DNA from: Pseudorhodobacter antarcticus
GTDB taxonomy: Bacteria; Pseudomonadota; Alphaproteobacteria; Rhodobacterales; Rhodobacteraceae
Length of the DNA stretch: 64,000 nucleotides
Reading direction: 5' to 3'
Assembly (NCBI GenBank): GCA_945860375.1
Contig: CAMAQR010000002.1
Location: forward strand, 159,942 to 223,941
The notes under the pieces were generated by a model. The model ran no database searches. It saw only the letters and a program-made list of their open reading frames with translations, and had not been told where the DNA came from. The translations under genes were made by a program, and so were the position numbers. Shown here one piece after another: positions 17,241 to 26,676 of this stretch. The stretch's first letter is position 1; each line of letters starts with the position of its first letter.

Positions 17241-17828
17241 GATGCCGCCTCTGGCGCGCAGGGCCTCGGCCACGCGGTCGGCATCGTCCAGCGCCGCAAT
17301 GGTGGTCGGCGGCAGGACGCGCCAGCCGGGCCTGCGGGCGCTGCGCGCGCGAAAGCTTTCGCGGATCTGCGCGGCGCGGTCCAGCATGACCGGGATGAAG
17401 CGGATGGTCAACGCGATGGCCAGCGCCAGCGCGCGCGGCGGGCTCAGCCGGGCAAACGGGCGCATCAGGCGTTCCAGCACCGCGATCATATCCGAAAGGC
17501 GGGTGGTCATGGTGACAAGGTTGGCGGCGGCGACGGCGGTGACCATGCGCAGGATGATCGACAGTCCGACCGGGTCGCGCAGCCACAGGTGCCACAGGGC
17601 GATGATGATGACAAAGGGGATCAGCGGCCGCAACATCCGCAGGGCGTGGGCGGCGAAACTTGCGCCCCCTGTTGCGGTCAGCGCGGCCACGGTCAGGGCT
17701 GCGGCGGTCAGCGGCAGCGGGGAGGCAAGTGCAAACAGCGTTGCCGTCGTGCCGCACAGGGCCAGCAGTTTGGCTCCGGCTGGCACCTTATGCGCCCAAG
17801 TTTCAACCGGCGAGGTCAGTGTCAGCAT
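17238..17828 (-). CDS. bioN: Biotin ECF transporter T component BioN (CbiQ/EcfT family)
   Basis: A 196-aa membrane protein with about five hydrophobic segments and the EcfT coupling motifs ERLMRPFARL and QIRESFRARSARRPGW (Ala-Arg-x style helices that contact the ATPase). The start MLTLTSPVETW overlaps the bioM 3' end by 26 bp. It is shorter than CbiQ of cobalt transporters, as usual for BioN. Its TAG stop is also the first codon of the 82-bp repeat. Confidence 0.88.
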   Translation of the reverse strand: MLTLTSPVETWAHKVPAGAKLLALCGTTATLFALASPLPLTAAALTVAALTATGGASFAAHALRMLRPLIPFVIIIALWHLWLRDPVGLSIILRMVTAVAAANLVTMTTRLSDMIAVLERLMRPFARLSPPRALALAIALTIRFIPVMLDRAAQIRESFRARSARRPGWRVLPPTTIAALDDADRVAEALRARGGI

Positions 17829-18528
17829 CCTGCGCCCCCAGTTTGGCCATCTCGGCGGTGAAGGCATCCAGCACCGGGGCGGGGGGGCCGTCGGCGCGGA
17901 TGCGACCTTGATCCAGCCAGATCACGCGGTCAGCGGTGGCGACGGCTGCGGGGTCATGGCTGATGGTGATCAGGCGCTGCGGCAGGGCGTGCAGGCGGCG
18001 GGCAAGGCGCAGTTGCGTTGGCAGATCAAGGCCGGCGAAGGGTTCGTCGAGCAAGAGTGTGGCGGGCCGCATCAGCAGGATCGCCAACAGGCACAGGTAA
18101 TGGCGCTGCCCTTGGCTCAACGTGTGGGTGGGGGCGTTGGCCCAATGGCTGCGGGCTTCTGACGCCAGAAGGTCGGTGACGGCGGCGTCGGCCTGCGCTT
18201 GGGTCTGGCCCTGTTGGCGCAGACCGAAGGCCAGTTCCTCGGCCACAGTGGGGAACAGGATCTGGTGATCGGGGTTCTGGAACAGAATGCCGAGGCGCGG
18301 CAGGATCGCGCGGCGGTCGGTGGGGTTCAGGCTGTCAATCAGGACGGTGCCGGTTGTGGGTGCGATCAGCCCTGCGATCAGGCGCAACAGGGTGGTCTTG
18401 CCCGATCCGTTGCGGCCAATGATGCCGATGCGGGGTTCGGTCAGGGTCAGGGTCAGGTTGGACAGGATGGCTTTGCCGCCAAGGGAGACGGAGGCGTTGC
18501 GAAGGGTGATGCCTTGGGCGGTGGTCAT
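17803..18528 (-). CDS. bioM: Biotin ECF transporter ATPase BioM
   Basis: A 241-aa ABC ATPase with P-loop GRNGSGKTT, Q-loop FQNPDHQILFPTV (the QNPD form is typical of ECF A components), signature LSQGQRHYL and Walker B TLLLDEPFAGLDL. It energises biotin uptake with BioN and BioY. The start MTTAQGITLRNA at 18528 was chosen over a long in-frame extension that covers repeats. The gene order bioM-bioN-bioY forms a complete importer. No BioR box of the TTATCTATAA type is visible just upstream. Confidence 0.9.
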   Translation of the reverse strand: MTTAQGITLRNASVSLGGKAILSNLTLTLTEPRIGIIGRNGSGKTTLLRLIAGLIAPTTGTVLIDSLNPTDRRAILPRLGILFQNPDHQILFPTVAEELAFGLRQQGQTQAQADAAVTDLLASEARSHWANAPTHTLSQGQRHYLCLLAILLMRPATLLLDEPFAGLDLPTQLRLARRLHALPQRLITISHDPAAVATADRVIWLDQGRIRADGPPAPVLDAFTAEMAKLGAQDADTDLAG

Positions 18529-18625
18529 GGATGCGGTCCCCGATTGCGGGCGTGATAGCCTGTGGGGGGGGCTTGTGCAAACATCAGCTGTCGCGCCACC
18601 CCGATCAGCCCCGCGCCCCTGCACA

Positions 18626-18709
18626 TTCATCTTGGCAAAAATATCCCCGCCGGAGGCACCCCAGCCGAAGGACAAGAGCCTCCGGCGGGGATATTTGAAC
18701 CAAGATGAA
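18626..18709. repeat. Inverted pair of GGATATTT...CCAAGATGAA elements, copies 2 and 3
   Basis: Two opposite copies (18626-18657 minus, 18676-18709 plus) separated by 18 bp form a long imperfect hairpin, with about 19 paired bases in the inner block (AAATATCCCCGCCGGAGGC and its complement) plus the outer TTCATCTTGG arms. It lies between the gabT stop and the bioM start and may end transcription from gabT. Confidence 0.8.
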
Positions 18710-18771
18710 AGCCCGCAGACATGCGAAAGGCGCCCGAGCCGCACCCGGACGCCTTTGCACAAAAGGGCTGG

Positions 18772-20049
18772 TCAGGCCTGGCGCGCTGCTGCCACCGACG
18801 CATCCAGAATGTCCATTGCTTCGGCGAAATGGGCGTCTGGGATGGTGATGGGCGCGAGGAAGCGCACGACGTTGCCGTAAACGCCACAGGTCAGCAGGAT
18901 CAGGCCGCGCTTTTGCGCCTCCAGCCGGACGCGGGTGGTGAAGCCTGCGTCGGGTTCATGGTTGCCCGGGTTGGCGAATTCGACCGCGACCATGAAGCCC
19001 GGGCCGCGAATGTCGGCGATTTCCGGCGTCACCGAACGGATCGCCTCCAACCGCTGCTTCAGACGGCCACCCAGTTCGTTGGCGCGCGCGCAGAGCGCCT
19101 CGTCCTCGATCACGTCCAGCACCGCGTTGGCGGCGGCGATGCCCAAGGGGTTGCCGCCATAGGTGCCGCCCAAGCCGCCCGGATGCGCCGCGTCCATCAG
19201 GCTGGCCTTGCCGGTCAGCGCCGCCAAGGGCAACCCGCCCGCCAGACCCTTGGCCATGGTGGTGATGTCGGCGGCGATTCCGTAGCCTTCCATGGCGAAC
19301 ATGTGACCGGTGCGGGCAAAGCCGGTCTGCACCTCATCCGCGATCATGACGATGCCGTGGTCATCGCAGAGCTTGCGGATGGCGCGGACGAGTTCTTTGG
19401 GCGCGGGGTAAAAGCCGCCCTCGCCCTGCACCGGTTCAAAGATGATCGCGGCGACGCGGCTTGGGTCCAGATCGGCCTTGAACAGCTTGGTGATGCCCGC
19501 CATCGCGTCGTCGGTGGTGATGTTGTGGATTTCCTGCGGGAAGGGCACGTGGTAGACATCCGGCATCATCGCGCCGAAGCCCTTCTTGTAGGGATCAACC
19601 TTGCCGGTCAGCGACATGCCCAGCAACGTGCGGCCATGGAAGGCACCGCCAAAGGCGATGATGGCGTTGCGGCCTGTGGCGATGCGCGCGACTTTCACAG
19701 CGTTTTCAACAGCTTCAGCGCCGGTGGTTACGAAGACGGTTTTCTTTGGATAATCGCCCGGGACCAGCGCATTCAGCCGTTCCGCCAGACGGACATAGTT
19801 TTCATAGGGCAGCACCTGATGGCAGGTGTGGGTGAATTTCGACAGCTGTTGCGTCACCGCCTCCATGACGCGGGGGTGGCAGTGGCCGGTGTTGACCACG
19901 GCAATGCCGGCGGCGAAGTCGATGTAGCGGTTGCCCTCAATATCCCAGACTTCGGAGTTCAGGGCGCGATCGACGTAGATCTGGGTCTGCACCCCGATCC
20001 CGCGCGAGATGTTTTCGTCGCGGCGGCGCGCAATTTCGGCATTCTTCAT
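18772..20049 (-). CDS. gabT: 4-aminobutyrate aminotransferase
   Basis: A 425-aa class-III PLP aminotransferase that moves the amino group of GABA to 2-oxoglutarate, giving succinate semialdehyde. Motifs are IDFAAGIAVVNTGHCHPRV, FVTTGAEAVENAVKVAR, the PLP-binding DEVQTGFARTGHMFAMEG and MAKGLAGGLPLAAL with the Schiff-base Lys. I chose the start MKNAEIARRRDENISRGIG, which fits the family; upstream residues in frame are not conserved-looking. The usual partner gabD is not adjacent. Other omega-amino-acid substrates are possible. Confidence 0.9.
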   Translation of the reverse strand: MKNAEIARRRDENISRGIGVQTQIYVDRALNSEVWDIEGNRYIDFAAGIAVVNTGHCHPRVMEAVTQQLSKFTHTCHQVLPYENYVRLAERLNALVPGDYPKKTVFVTTGAEAVENAVKVARIATGRNAIIAFGGAFHGRTLLGMSLTGKVDPYKKGFGAMMPDVYHVPFPQEIHNITTDDAMAGITKLFKADLDPSRVAAIIFEPVQGEGGFYPAPKELVRAIRKLCDDHGIVMIADEVQTGFARTGHMFAMEGYGIAADITTMAKGLAGGLPLAALTGKASLMDAAHPGGLGGTYGGNPLGIAAANAVLDVIEDEALCARANELGGRLKQRLEAIRSVTPEIADIRGPGFMVAVEFANPGNHEPDAGFTTRVRLEAQKRGLILLTCGVYGNVVRFLAPITIPDAHFAEAMDILDASVAAARQA

Positions 20050-20232
20050 GGCTGTCTCCTCTGCGCCCCGCTGGGCGATGTCTGCTGCTATTTGATCAAC
20101 GTTTGCGGTTGCGATCAATTGGGCCAGTGCGGGTTTCGATAGGTCCAGATGGGGCCCCGATAGTGCCAGATGGCCGTTTACCACCTGTTAATCTCGCTGC
20201 GCCAAGCTGGCGGGGAACAAGGGGCAAGGCGG

Positions 20233-21381
20233 ATGGCTTTGGCAAAAGATTCGGTACTGGCGTTGGAAGACCCGCTGCTGTGGCTGTGCCTGATCCGGTC
20301 GCGCCGGGTGGGTCCGGTGACGTTTCATCGGCTGGTGGCCGATCACGGCGGGGTGGAGGCGGCGCTGAACGCGCTGCCCGCCATTGCGCAGGCGGCTGGG
20401 GTGGAGCGCTACAGCACTTGCCCGATCGAGGTGGTGCGGCATGAACTGGCGCAGGGTCGTGTGGCGGGCGCGAAATTGTTGCTATGGGGGCAGTTGGGCT
20501 ATCCTTTGGCGTTGATGGACCTGCCCGACGCGCCGCCGGTCCTGTGGGCGCAGGGCGATGTGGGCCTGCTGTCGCGGCCGATGGTGGCGATGGTTGGCGC
20601 GCGCAACGCGTCCAGTCTGGGCCTGCGGATGGCGCGGCGGCTGGCCGAGGGGCTGGGGGCGGCGGGGCAGGTGGTTGTCTCGGGATTGGCCCGTGGCATC
20701 GATGCCGAATGCCATGCGGCGGCTTTGGATACCGGGACGGTGGCGGTGCAGGCGGGCGGGGTCGATGTGATTTATCCCGAGGAAAACGCCGACCTTGCGG
20801 TGCAGATTGCCGCACGGGGTTGCCGGGTGTCGGAACAGCCGATGGGCATGGCACCGCAGGTGCGGCATTTCCCGCAGCGCAACCGGATCGTGTCGGGCCT
20901 GTCACGCGCGGTGGTGGTGGTGGAGGCTGCGGCGCGGTCGGGCAGCCTGATCACCGCCAAGAACGCGCTGGATCAGGGCCGCGAGGTGCTGGCGGTGCCG
21001 GGGCATCCGTTTGATGCGCGGGCGGCGGGCTGCAACATCCTGATCCGTGATGGCGCAACTTTGGTGCGTGGCCCGCAAGATGTGCTGGAGGCAGTGGGCG
21101 GGCACGCGGCGCCAGTGGTTGCGGTGGCGGAACCTGTCTTAGAGGCCGTGGTGGTGCCCGATCCCTTGCCCGGTCCAGTGCCACTGCGCCGTGGGTTGTC
21201 GGAAATGGCAAGCGTGCACAGTCAGATTCTGGCGCGGCTTGGCCCCAGCCCGCTGGCCGAGGATCAGTTGATCCGCGATCTGGCGCTGCCGCCGTCGCTG
21301 CTGTCACCCGCTTTGGTGACTTTGGAACTGGAGGGGCGCATTATGCGACAGTCGGGGGGCCTGTTGTCGCGGCTGGACTGA
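20233..21381 (+). CDS. dprA: DNA-processing protein DprA
   Basis: A 382-aa Rossmann-fold protein that loads RecA on incoming single-stranded DNA during transformation; it is widespread even in bacteria not known to be competent. Motifs are VAMVGARNASSLGLRMARRLAEGL, VVSGLARGIDAECHAAAL, VQAGGVDVIYPEENADL, FPQRNRIVSGLS and EAAARSGSLITAKNALDQGREVLAVPGHPFD. A C-terminal winged-helix (DML1-like) region ends the protein. I chose the ATG at 20233 because AAGGGGCAAGGCGG precedes it; an in-frame ATG at 20170 is possible. It is next to topA, as often seen. Confidence 0.92.
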   Translation: MALAKDSVLALEDPLLWLCLIRSRRVGPVTFHRLVADHGGVEAALNALPAIAQAAGVERYSTCPIEVVRHELAQGRVAGAKLLLWGQLGYPLALMDLPDAPPVLWAQGDVGLLSRPMVAMVGARNASSLGLRMARRLAEGLGAAGQVVVSGLARGIDAECHAAALDTGTVAVQAGGVDVIYPEENADLAVQIAARGCRVSEQPMGMAPQVRHFPQRNRIVSGLSRAVVVVEAAARSGSLITAKNALDQGREVLAVPGHPFDARAAGCNILIRDGATLVRGPQDVLEAVGGHAAPVVAVAEPVLEAVVVPDPLPGPVPLRRGLSEMASVHSQILARLGPSPLAEDQLIRDLALPPSLLSPALVTLELEGRIMRQSGGLLSRLD

Positions 21382-21602
21382 GGAACCCGTTTGAAAGACA
21401 GCGCTGAGACATTTCCGTGAAAGGTTTTTCGCGGGATCATCAGCGATGTGTCGGAAAGGGGGCTTTGCAGGCTTTGGACGGGATATCGATGACGGCAAGC
21501 TGGGGCTCTGTGCCAAGCCCCGGTTGACATTCCACCGCCTTGCCCCCCATGGTGCGACCCCATCCATAACCGCGCCAAATGTCCGCTTTACAGGGAAGTT
21601 TC

Positions 21603-24212
21603 ATGCCAGTCGTTGTCGTCGAATCTCCCGCCAAAGCCAAAACAATCAACAAATATCTGGGCCCGGATTATGTGGTTCTGGCGTCATACGGCCACGTCCG
21701 GGACTTGCCGGCCAAAGATGGCTCGGTCGATACCGAAAACGGATTCGACATGCTGTGGGAAGTGGCTGCGGACAGCAAAAAGCACATCCGTGCCATTGTT
21801 GATGCGCTGAAAACCGATGACGAATTGATTCTTGCCACCGACCCTGACCGCGAAGGGGAGGCGATTTCCTGGCACTTGCAACAGGTCTTGGCCAGCAGCC
21901 TGAAGAAGGGCAAAAAGGTCAGCCGGGTGACCTTCAACGCCATCACCAAGGCGGCGGTGACCGAGGCGATGAAGAACCCGCGTCAGGTCGATCAGCCCTT
22001 GGTGGACGCCTATCTGGCACGGCGGGCTTTGGATTATCTGGTCGGGTTCAACCTGTCGCCGGTGCTGTGGCGCAAGCTGCCGGGGTCGCGGTCGGCCGGG
22101 CGGGTGCAGTCGGTCTGCCTGCGCTTGATTGTTGAGCGTGAGATGGAGGTTGAAGCGTTTCGTGCCCGCGAATTCTGGTCGGTGGAGGCCACTTTGGCCA
22201 CGCCGCGCGGACAGGAATTTGCCGCGCGTCTGACGGTTCTGGGTGGCAAGAAGCTGGACAAATTCGACATTCCGACGGCAGCGGTGGCAGAAATTGCGGT
22301 GCAGGCTGTCACTTCGCGGACATTGACGGTGAGTTCGGTGGAGGCAAAGCCGGCGGCGCGCAACCCGTCGGCGCCCTTCATGACCTCTACCTTGCAACAA
22401 GAGGCCAGCCGCAAGTTTGGCATGGGCGCCAAAGTGTGCATGTCTGCGGCGCAGCGGCTTTATGAGGCCGGGCACATCACCTATATGCGGACCGACGGCA
22501 TCGACATGGCCCCCGAGGCGGTGGCCGAGGCGCGGACCGATATTGCCCGCCGTTTTGGCCCGGCCTATGTGCCCGACACACCGCGCATCTACAAGAACAA
22601 GGCCAAGAACGCGCAGGAAGCGCATGAATGTATCCGCCCGACCGATATCTCGGTGGCCCCGGATGATCTGCGTCTGACCGAGGCCGATCAGCGCAAGCTT
22701 TATGAATTGATCTGGAAACGCACGATCGCCAGCCAGATGGCCGCCGCGCGGCTGGAGCGCACGACCGTGGACATCGGCTCGCCCGATGGGCAGGTTGCCT
22801 TGCGCGCGACGGGTCAGGTGGTGCTGTTTGATGGCTTCCTCAAGGTCTATGAAGAAGGCCGCGATGATGAAGACGAGGACGAGGGCCGTCTGCCGCAGAT
22901 CATGGCGAAGGAGGCCGTTGAAAAGCGTCTGATCTCACCCGAACAGCATTTCACCCAAGCGCCGCCCCGCTACACCGAGGCGACTTTGGTCAAGCGGATG
23001 GAAGAGTTGGGGATCGGGCGACCGTCCACCTATGCCAGCGTGTTGACCACGATCGTCGACCGCGAATATGTGCGCAAGGACAAGAACCGGCTGCTGCCAG
23101 AGGACAAAGGGCGGCTGGTCACAGCGTTTTTGACCAACTTTTTCCGTCGCTATGTGGAGTATGACTTCACTGCCGATCTGGAAACCCAACTGGACGAAGT
23201 GTCTGACGGCAAACGCGATTACAAGGAAGTTCTGGCGCGGTTCTGGCGGGATTTCTCGGCGGCGATTGCGGAAACCGCCGATTTGCGCATTGGCGAAGTG
23301 CTTGACAAAATTGACGAATTTCTGTCTCCGCATCTGTACCCTTTGCGCGCCGATGGCTCTGACCCGCGGGTTTGCACGTCTTGTGGCACCGGGCGGCTGC
23401 ATTTGAAAACCTCGCGTTCGGGTGGGGCTTTCATTGGCTGCGGCAACTATCCGGAGTGCCGCTATACCCGGCCGATTTCGGGGGAAGAGGGTGGCTCGGT
23501 GGACGGTCGCGTGCTGGGCATTGATGCCGAGGGCGTGGAAATCAGCCTGCGCGCAGGGCGTTTTGGTCCCTATGTGCAGAAGGGCGAGGCGACGACCGAA
23601 AACCCGAAGCCGCCGCGTGGGTCTTTGCCAAAAGGCTGGGAATCCAGCAGCTTGACGCTGGAACGCGCGATTGAACTGCTGTCCCTGCCGCGCCAGATCG
23701 GGCCCCATCCCGAGGATGGGGTGATGATCGAATCCGCGATTGGCCGCTTTGGACCCTATGTCAAACACGGGGCGGTTTACGCGAACATTCCCGATGTTGA
23801 AGAAGTGTTCACCATCGGGATGAACCGCGCCGTCGAGGTTTTGGCGCAAAAGGTTGCGGGTCGGCGGGGTGGGCCGGTGGCCGAAGCGCTGCGCGACTTG
23901 GGGGAGCATCCGTCAGGTGGGCCAATTCAGGTGATGCCGGGCAAATACGGACCGTATATAAAATGGGCCAAGGTCAACGCGACCCTGCCGAAAGAGCTCA
24001 CGCCCGAAGCGGTGACTTTGGAAGAAGCCATTGCTTTGATTGCGGAAAAGGCTGGAAAGTCGGGCAAGAAAACCCCGGCGCGCAAGGCCCCTGCCAAAAA
24101 GGCTGCGGCCAAGGCCGAAGGCAAAGCGGCGGCGCCCAAAGTGGTGGAAAAGCCGGCAGCCAAGAAAGCCGTGGCCAAAAAAGCTGTTGTTCAGAAAAAG
24201 GCAGCAGAATAG
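21603..24212 (+). CDS. topA: DNA topoisomerase I
   Basis: An 869-aa type IA topoisomerase that relaxes negative supercoils. The Toprim domain has VVVESPAK (Glu7) and TDPDREGEAISWH (acidic triad around 80-84). The catalytic Tyr is residue 294 in TYMRTDG. A C-terminal zinc ribbon (CTSCGTGRLHLKTS...GCGNYPECRY) is followed by three Topo_C_Rpt-like modules (KYGPYIKWAK-type sequences). The last 45 residues are a Lys/Ala-rich basic tail that probably binds DNA. The start MPVVVVESPAKAK was chosen to match the family; an ATG eight codons earlier is less likely. Confidence 0.96.
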   Translation: MPVVVVESPAKAKTINKYLGPDYVVLASYGHVRDLPAKDGSVDTENGFDMLWEVAADSKKHIRAIVDALKTDDELILATDPDREGEAISWHLQQVLASSLKKGKKVSRVTFNAITKAAVTEAMKNPRQVDQPLVDAYLARRALDYLVGFNLSPVLWRKLPGSRSAGRVQSVCLRLIVEREMEVEAFRAREFWSVEATLATPRGQEFAARLTVLGGKKLDKFDIPTAAVAEIAVQAVTSRTLTVSSVEAKPAARNPSAPFMTSTLQQEASRKFGMGAKVCMSAAQRLYEAGHITYMRTDGIDMAPEAVAEARTDIARRFGPAYVPDTPRIYKNKAKNAQEAHECIRPTDISVAPDDLRLTEADQRKLYELIWKRTIASQMAAARLERTTVDIGSPDGQVALRATGQVVLFDGFLKVYEEGRDDEDEDEGRLPQIMAKEAVEKRLISPEQHFTQAPPRYTEATLVKRMEELGIGRPSTYASVLTTIVDREYVRKDKNRLLPEDKGRLVTAFLTNFFRRYVEYDFTADLETQLDEVSDGKRDYKEVLARFWRDFSAAIAETADLRIGEVLDKIDEFLSPHLYPLRADGSDPRVCTSCGTGRLHLKTSRSGGAFIGCGNYPECRYTRPISGEEGGSVDGRVLGIDAEGVEISLRAGRFGPYVQKGEATTENPKPPRGSLPKGWESSSLTLERAIELLSLPRQIGPHPEDGVMIESAIGRFGPYVKHGAVYANIPDVEEVFTIGMNRAVEVLAQKVAGRRGGPVAEALRDLGEHPSGGPIQVMPGKYGPYIKWAKVNATLPKELTPEAVTLEEAIALIAEKAGKSGKKTPARKAPAKKAAAKAEGKAAAPKVVEKPAAKKAVAKKAVVQKKAAE

Positions 24213-24253
24213 CACCTGTCAGGCGCATTCTGGCAGACCAAAGCGGAGCAGTG

Positions 24254-24663
24254 ATGACGCGCGGCTTTCTGTTGGCCCTGTGCTTGCTTTGGGCTGGGGC
24301 GGTGGCAGCGCAAGAGGCGGCTGTGGCGGGCTTGGCGCCCGGCAGCCACGGTGAACCCTTTGCCGTGGACGGGCTGATGCAAGGCTGCGCCGAACCGGAA
24401 ACCAACGGCTGCCTGTTTTATGCCGAAAGTGCGCGCTGGGCTGTGACGCGCGGAGCGGGCGGCAATGAGGCGGCGATTGACGCGAAGGCGGCTTTGCCGA
24501 TGCCTGCCCGGGGCGCGCGCCGATTGGTGCGGTGATTTTCAAGCAGGAAAGGGGCGGCAATCCGGTGGACTTGCCCTGTTTTGCGGTGCTCGACCTCACG
24601 CGCGCGCGGATGGCGTTGTCTTATGTCGGGCGCGGCAACATGTTGGTGTATCTGCGGGATTGA
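24254..24663 (+). pseudogene. Small exported protein gene with apparent frameshift
   Basis: The frame from ATG 24254 encodes a signal peptide (MTRGFLLALCLLWAGAVAAQ) and about 70 further residues with CAEPETNGCLFYAESARWAV, then stops at 24535. A second frame, open from 24481 to 24663, continues coherently with APIGAVIFKQERGG, LPCFAVLDLTRARMALSYVG and GNMLVYLRD. Going from the first to the second frame needs a -1 shift (or equivalent indel) between 24481 and 24533. The product looks like a small periplasmic protein with paired cysteines; I do not recognise the family. Mutation, sequencing error or real recoding are all possible. Confidence 0.5.
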
Positions 24664-24666
24664 AGA

Positions 24667-24741
24667 GGGGGGGCTTCACGCCCCCCACCGCATTTGCGAA
24701 GGGCCAATGCGCCCCCCGTGGGATATTTTTACCAAGATGAA
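24667..24741 (+). repeat. Composite GGATATTT element, copy 4 (two hairpins plus core)
   Basis: Modular: G-run/C-run hairpin (GGGGGGG-CTTCAC-GCCCCCC), a second imperfect hairpin (CGCATTTGC...GCCAATGCG), then CCCCCCGTGGGATATTTTTA and CCAAGATGAA. It lies 4 bp after the stop of the frameshifted gene and 28 bp before the convergent choV stop. Confidence 0.75.
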
Positions 24742-24768
24742 CGCAAATTTTAGATAAACTTTATGGGC

Positions 24769-25791
24769 TTAGCCGCGCGGGCTGATCAGTTTGGCGATCA
24801 GTCCCGCTGCGCGAATCATCCCAACGGGTTGGCCGTTTTCGGTGACGTTCAACGCGGTTTCGCTGCCCGTCAGCCGTGCCATCACCAATTTGACCGGCAG
24901 GTCGCAATCCACCGATGGGCCTGTGCAAGTACCGGCTTGCATCACATCGCGCGCGGTCAACACACCCAGCGGGTTCATATGGGCGACGAAATCGGCGACG
25001 TAATCGCTGACCGGGTTGGCGATGATCTCACGCGCGGTGCCGATCTGCACGATGCGCCCGCCCTCCATCAAAGCGATGCGGTTGCCCAGTTTGAACGCCT
25101 CGTCCAGATCGTGACTGACGAAAATGATCGTGCGTTTCAGCTTGGCTTGCAGGTCCAGCAACTCGTCTTGCAGGCGGGCACGGATCAGCGGATCGAGCGC
25201 GGAAAAGGGTTCGTCCATCAGCAGGATCGGCGCATCGGTGACAAAGGCGCGGGCGAGACCGACGCGTTGCTGCATGCCGCCCGAAAGTTCGCCCACCCGG
25301 CGTTCGGCCCATTGGCTGAGGTTGACCAGCGCCAGTTGCTGATCAACCTTGGCGCGGCGTTGCTCGGGCGTCTGGCCCGCGAGTTCCAACCCCAGCCCGA
25401 CGTTTTCACGCACCGTGCGCCAAGGCAACAGGCCAAACTGTTGAAACACCATGGCAATTTTGGACAGTCGCAGTTTGCGCAGGGTTTCCGGGCTGGCCTT
25501 CGTCACCGAGACCATCCGGCCGCCATCGGCCACCCGCACCTCGCCGCGCACCACGGGGTTGAGGGCGTTGACGCCGCGCAGCAGGGTGGATTTGCCCGAC
25601 CCGGACAGGCCCATCAGCACCAGAATCTCACCCTCGGCCACCGAAAGGCTGCAATCATGCACGCCCAACATCTGCCCGGTCTGAGTTTGAATATCGCTGC
25701 GCGACATGCCTTGATCCATCAGCGGCAGCGCGCGGTCGGGGCGGTCGCCAAAGACGATGGAAACGCGGTCGAATTCTACAGCGGTGGTCAT
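24769..25791 (-). CDS. choV: Choline ABC transporter ATP-binding protein ChoV
   Basis: A 340-aa ATPase of the ProV/OpuAA type. Walker A is GLSGSGKS (61-68), Q-loop [14 protein letters not shown], signature LSGGMQQRV (169-177) and Walker [12 protein letters not shown] (190-200). The region after about residue 265 resembles a CBS-like regulatory tail. With ChoW and ChoX it should import choline, the precursor of glycine betaine. The start overlaps the choW stop by 4 bp. Glycine betaine or proline betaine as substrates cannot be excluded, but BetI and BetA next door favour choline. Confidence 0.9.
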   Translation of the reverse strand: MTTAVEFDRVSIVFGDRPDRALPLMDQGMSRSDIQTQTGQMLGVHDCSLSVAEGEILVLMGLSGSGKSTLLRGVNALNPVVRGEVRVADGGRMVSVTKASPETLRKLRLSKIAMVFQQFGLLPWRTVRENVGLGLELAGQTPEQRRAKVDQQLALVNLSQWAERRVGELSGGMQQRVGLARAFVTDAPILLMDEPFSALDPLIRARLQDELLDLQAKLKRTIIFVSHDLDEAFKLGNRIALMEGGRIVQIGTAREIIANPVSDYVADFVAHMNPLGVLTARDVMQAGTCTGPSVDCDLPVKLVMARLTGSETALNVTENGQPVGMIRAAGLIAKLISPRG

Positions 25792-26633
25792 TTGCGCGTC
25801 ACCCTCAGCATGCGGTCCAACAGGATGGCCAGCACCACAATCACCGATCCGGCCTCAAATCCCAGATCGGCGCGCACGGTGTTCAGCGCGCGCACCACCG
25901 GGATGCCAAGGCCGTTGGCCCCGACCCAAGCCGCGATCACCACCATCGACAGCGACAGCATGATGGTTTGGTTCAGCCCGGCCATGATCTGCGGAAAAGC
26001 GTAGGGCAGTTCGACCTTGAACAGCACCTGATGCGGTTTTGCGCCAAAGGCGGTCGCGGCCTCGAGCAGGGCTGTGGGGGTGGAGGCCACGCCCAGCTGC
26101 GTCATGCGGATCGAGGCGGGGACCACGAAAATGATGGTGGCGAGCAGGCCCGGCACCATGCCAAGGCCGAACAGCACCACGAAGGGGATCAGGTAGACCG
26201 GCGTCGGCAGGGTTTGCATCAGGTCAAGGACCGGCTGCATCACGGCGTACATCTTGGGGCGATGGGCGGCGGCGATGCCGATGGGCACGCCGATCGCCAT
26301 GCAGATCATGCAGGCGTAAAGCACCAGGACCAGCGTCTCGGTCGTCGCCTCCCAATAGCCTTGGTTGATGATGTACAGAAAGCCGAAGCCGACAATCGCG
26401 CAGGGCCGCCAGTTGCGTTGAATGGCCCATGTCAGGCCGACAAACAGCGCCACGACGATCAGGGGGTGGGGGGATTGGATCAGCCAAAGCGTGGTTTCGA
26501 TGATCCATTCCATGACGTCCTTGATGCTGTCAAAGAAGGCGTCGAGGTTGATCTTGATCCAGTCGAAGATGGCCTTGGCCACCTTGCCCACGGGCAGTTT
26601 TGCGTCGGTCAGCCAGTCCATAGGGCCCCACAT
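25788..26633 (-). CDS. choW: Choline ABC transporter permease ChoW
   Basis: A 281-aa inner-membrane permease of the OpuAB/ProW family with about six to seven hydrophobic segments. The coupling EAA-type region is EAATAFGAKPHQVLFKVELPYAFPQIMAGLNQTIMLSLSM. The N-terminal 70 residues include an amphipathic segment typical of ProW/ChoW. It lies between choX and choV; a strong intrinsic terminator separates it from choX, so it is probably expressed at lower level than the binding protein. Confidence 0.91.
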   Translation of the reverse strand: MWGPMDWLTDAKLPVGKVAKAIFDWIKINLDAFFDSIKDVMEWIIETTLWLIQSPHPLIVVALFVGLTWAIQRNWRPCAIVGFGFLYIINQGYWEATTETLVLVLYACMICMAIGVPIGIAAAHRPKMYAVMQPVLDLMQTLPTPVYLIPFVVLFGLGMVPGLLATIIFVVPASIRMTQLGVASTPTALLEAATAFGAKPHQVLFKVELPYAFPQIMAGLNQTIMLSLSMVVIAAWVGANGLGIPVVRALNTVRADLGFEAGSVIVVLAILLDRMLRVTRK

Positions 26634-26640
26634 GGTTCGG

Positions 26641-26670
26641 AAAAAGGCCCCGGAAACGCTCCGGGGCCTT
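26641..26670 (-). terminator. Intrinsic terminator between choX and choW
   Basis: On the minus strand AAGGCCCCGGA-GCGTT-TCCGGGGCCTT then TTT: an 11-bp stem and U-tract. It should limit readthrough from choX into choW-choV and stabilise the choX message. Confidence 0.85.
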
Positions 26671-26676
26671 GATGTT

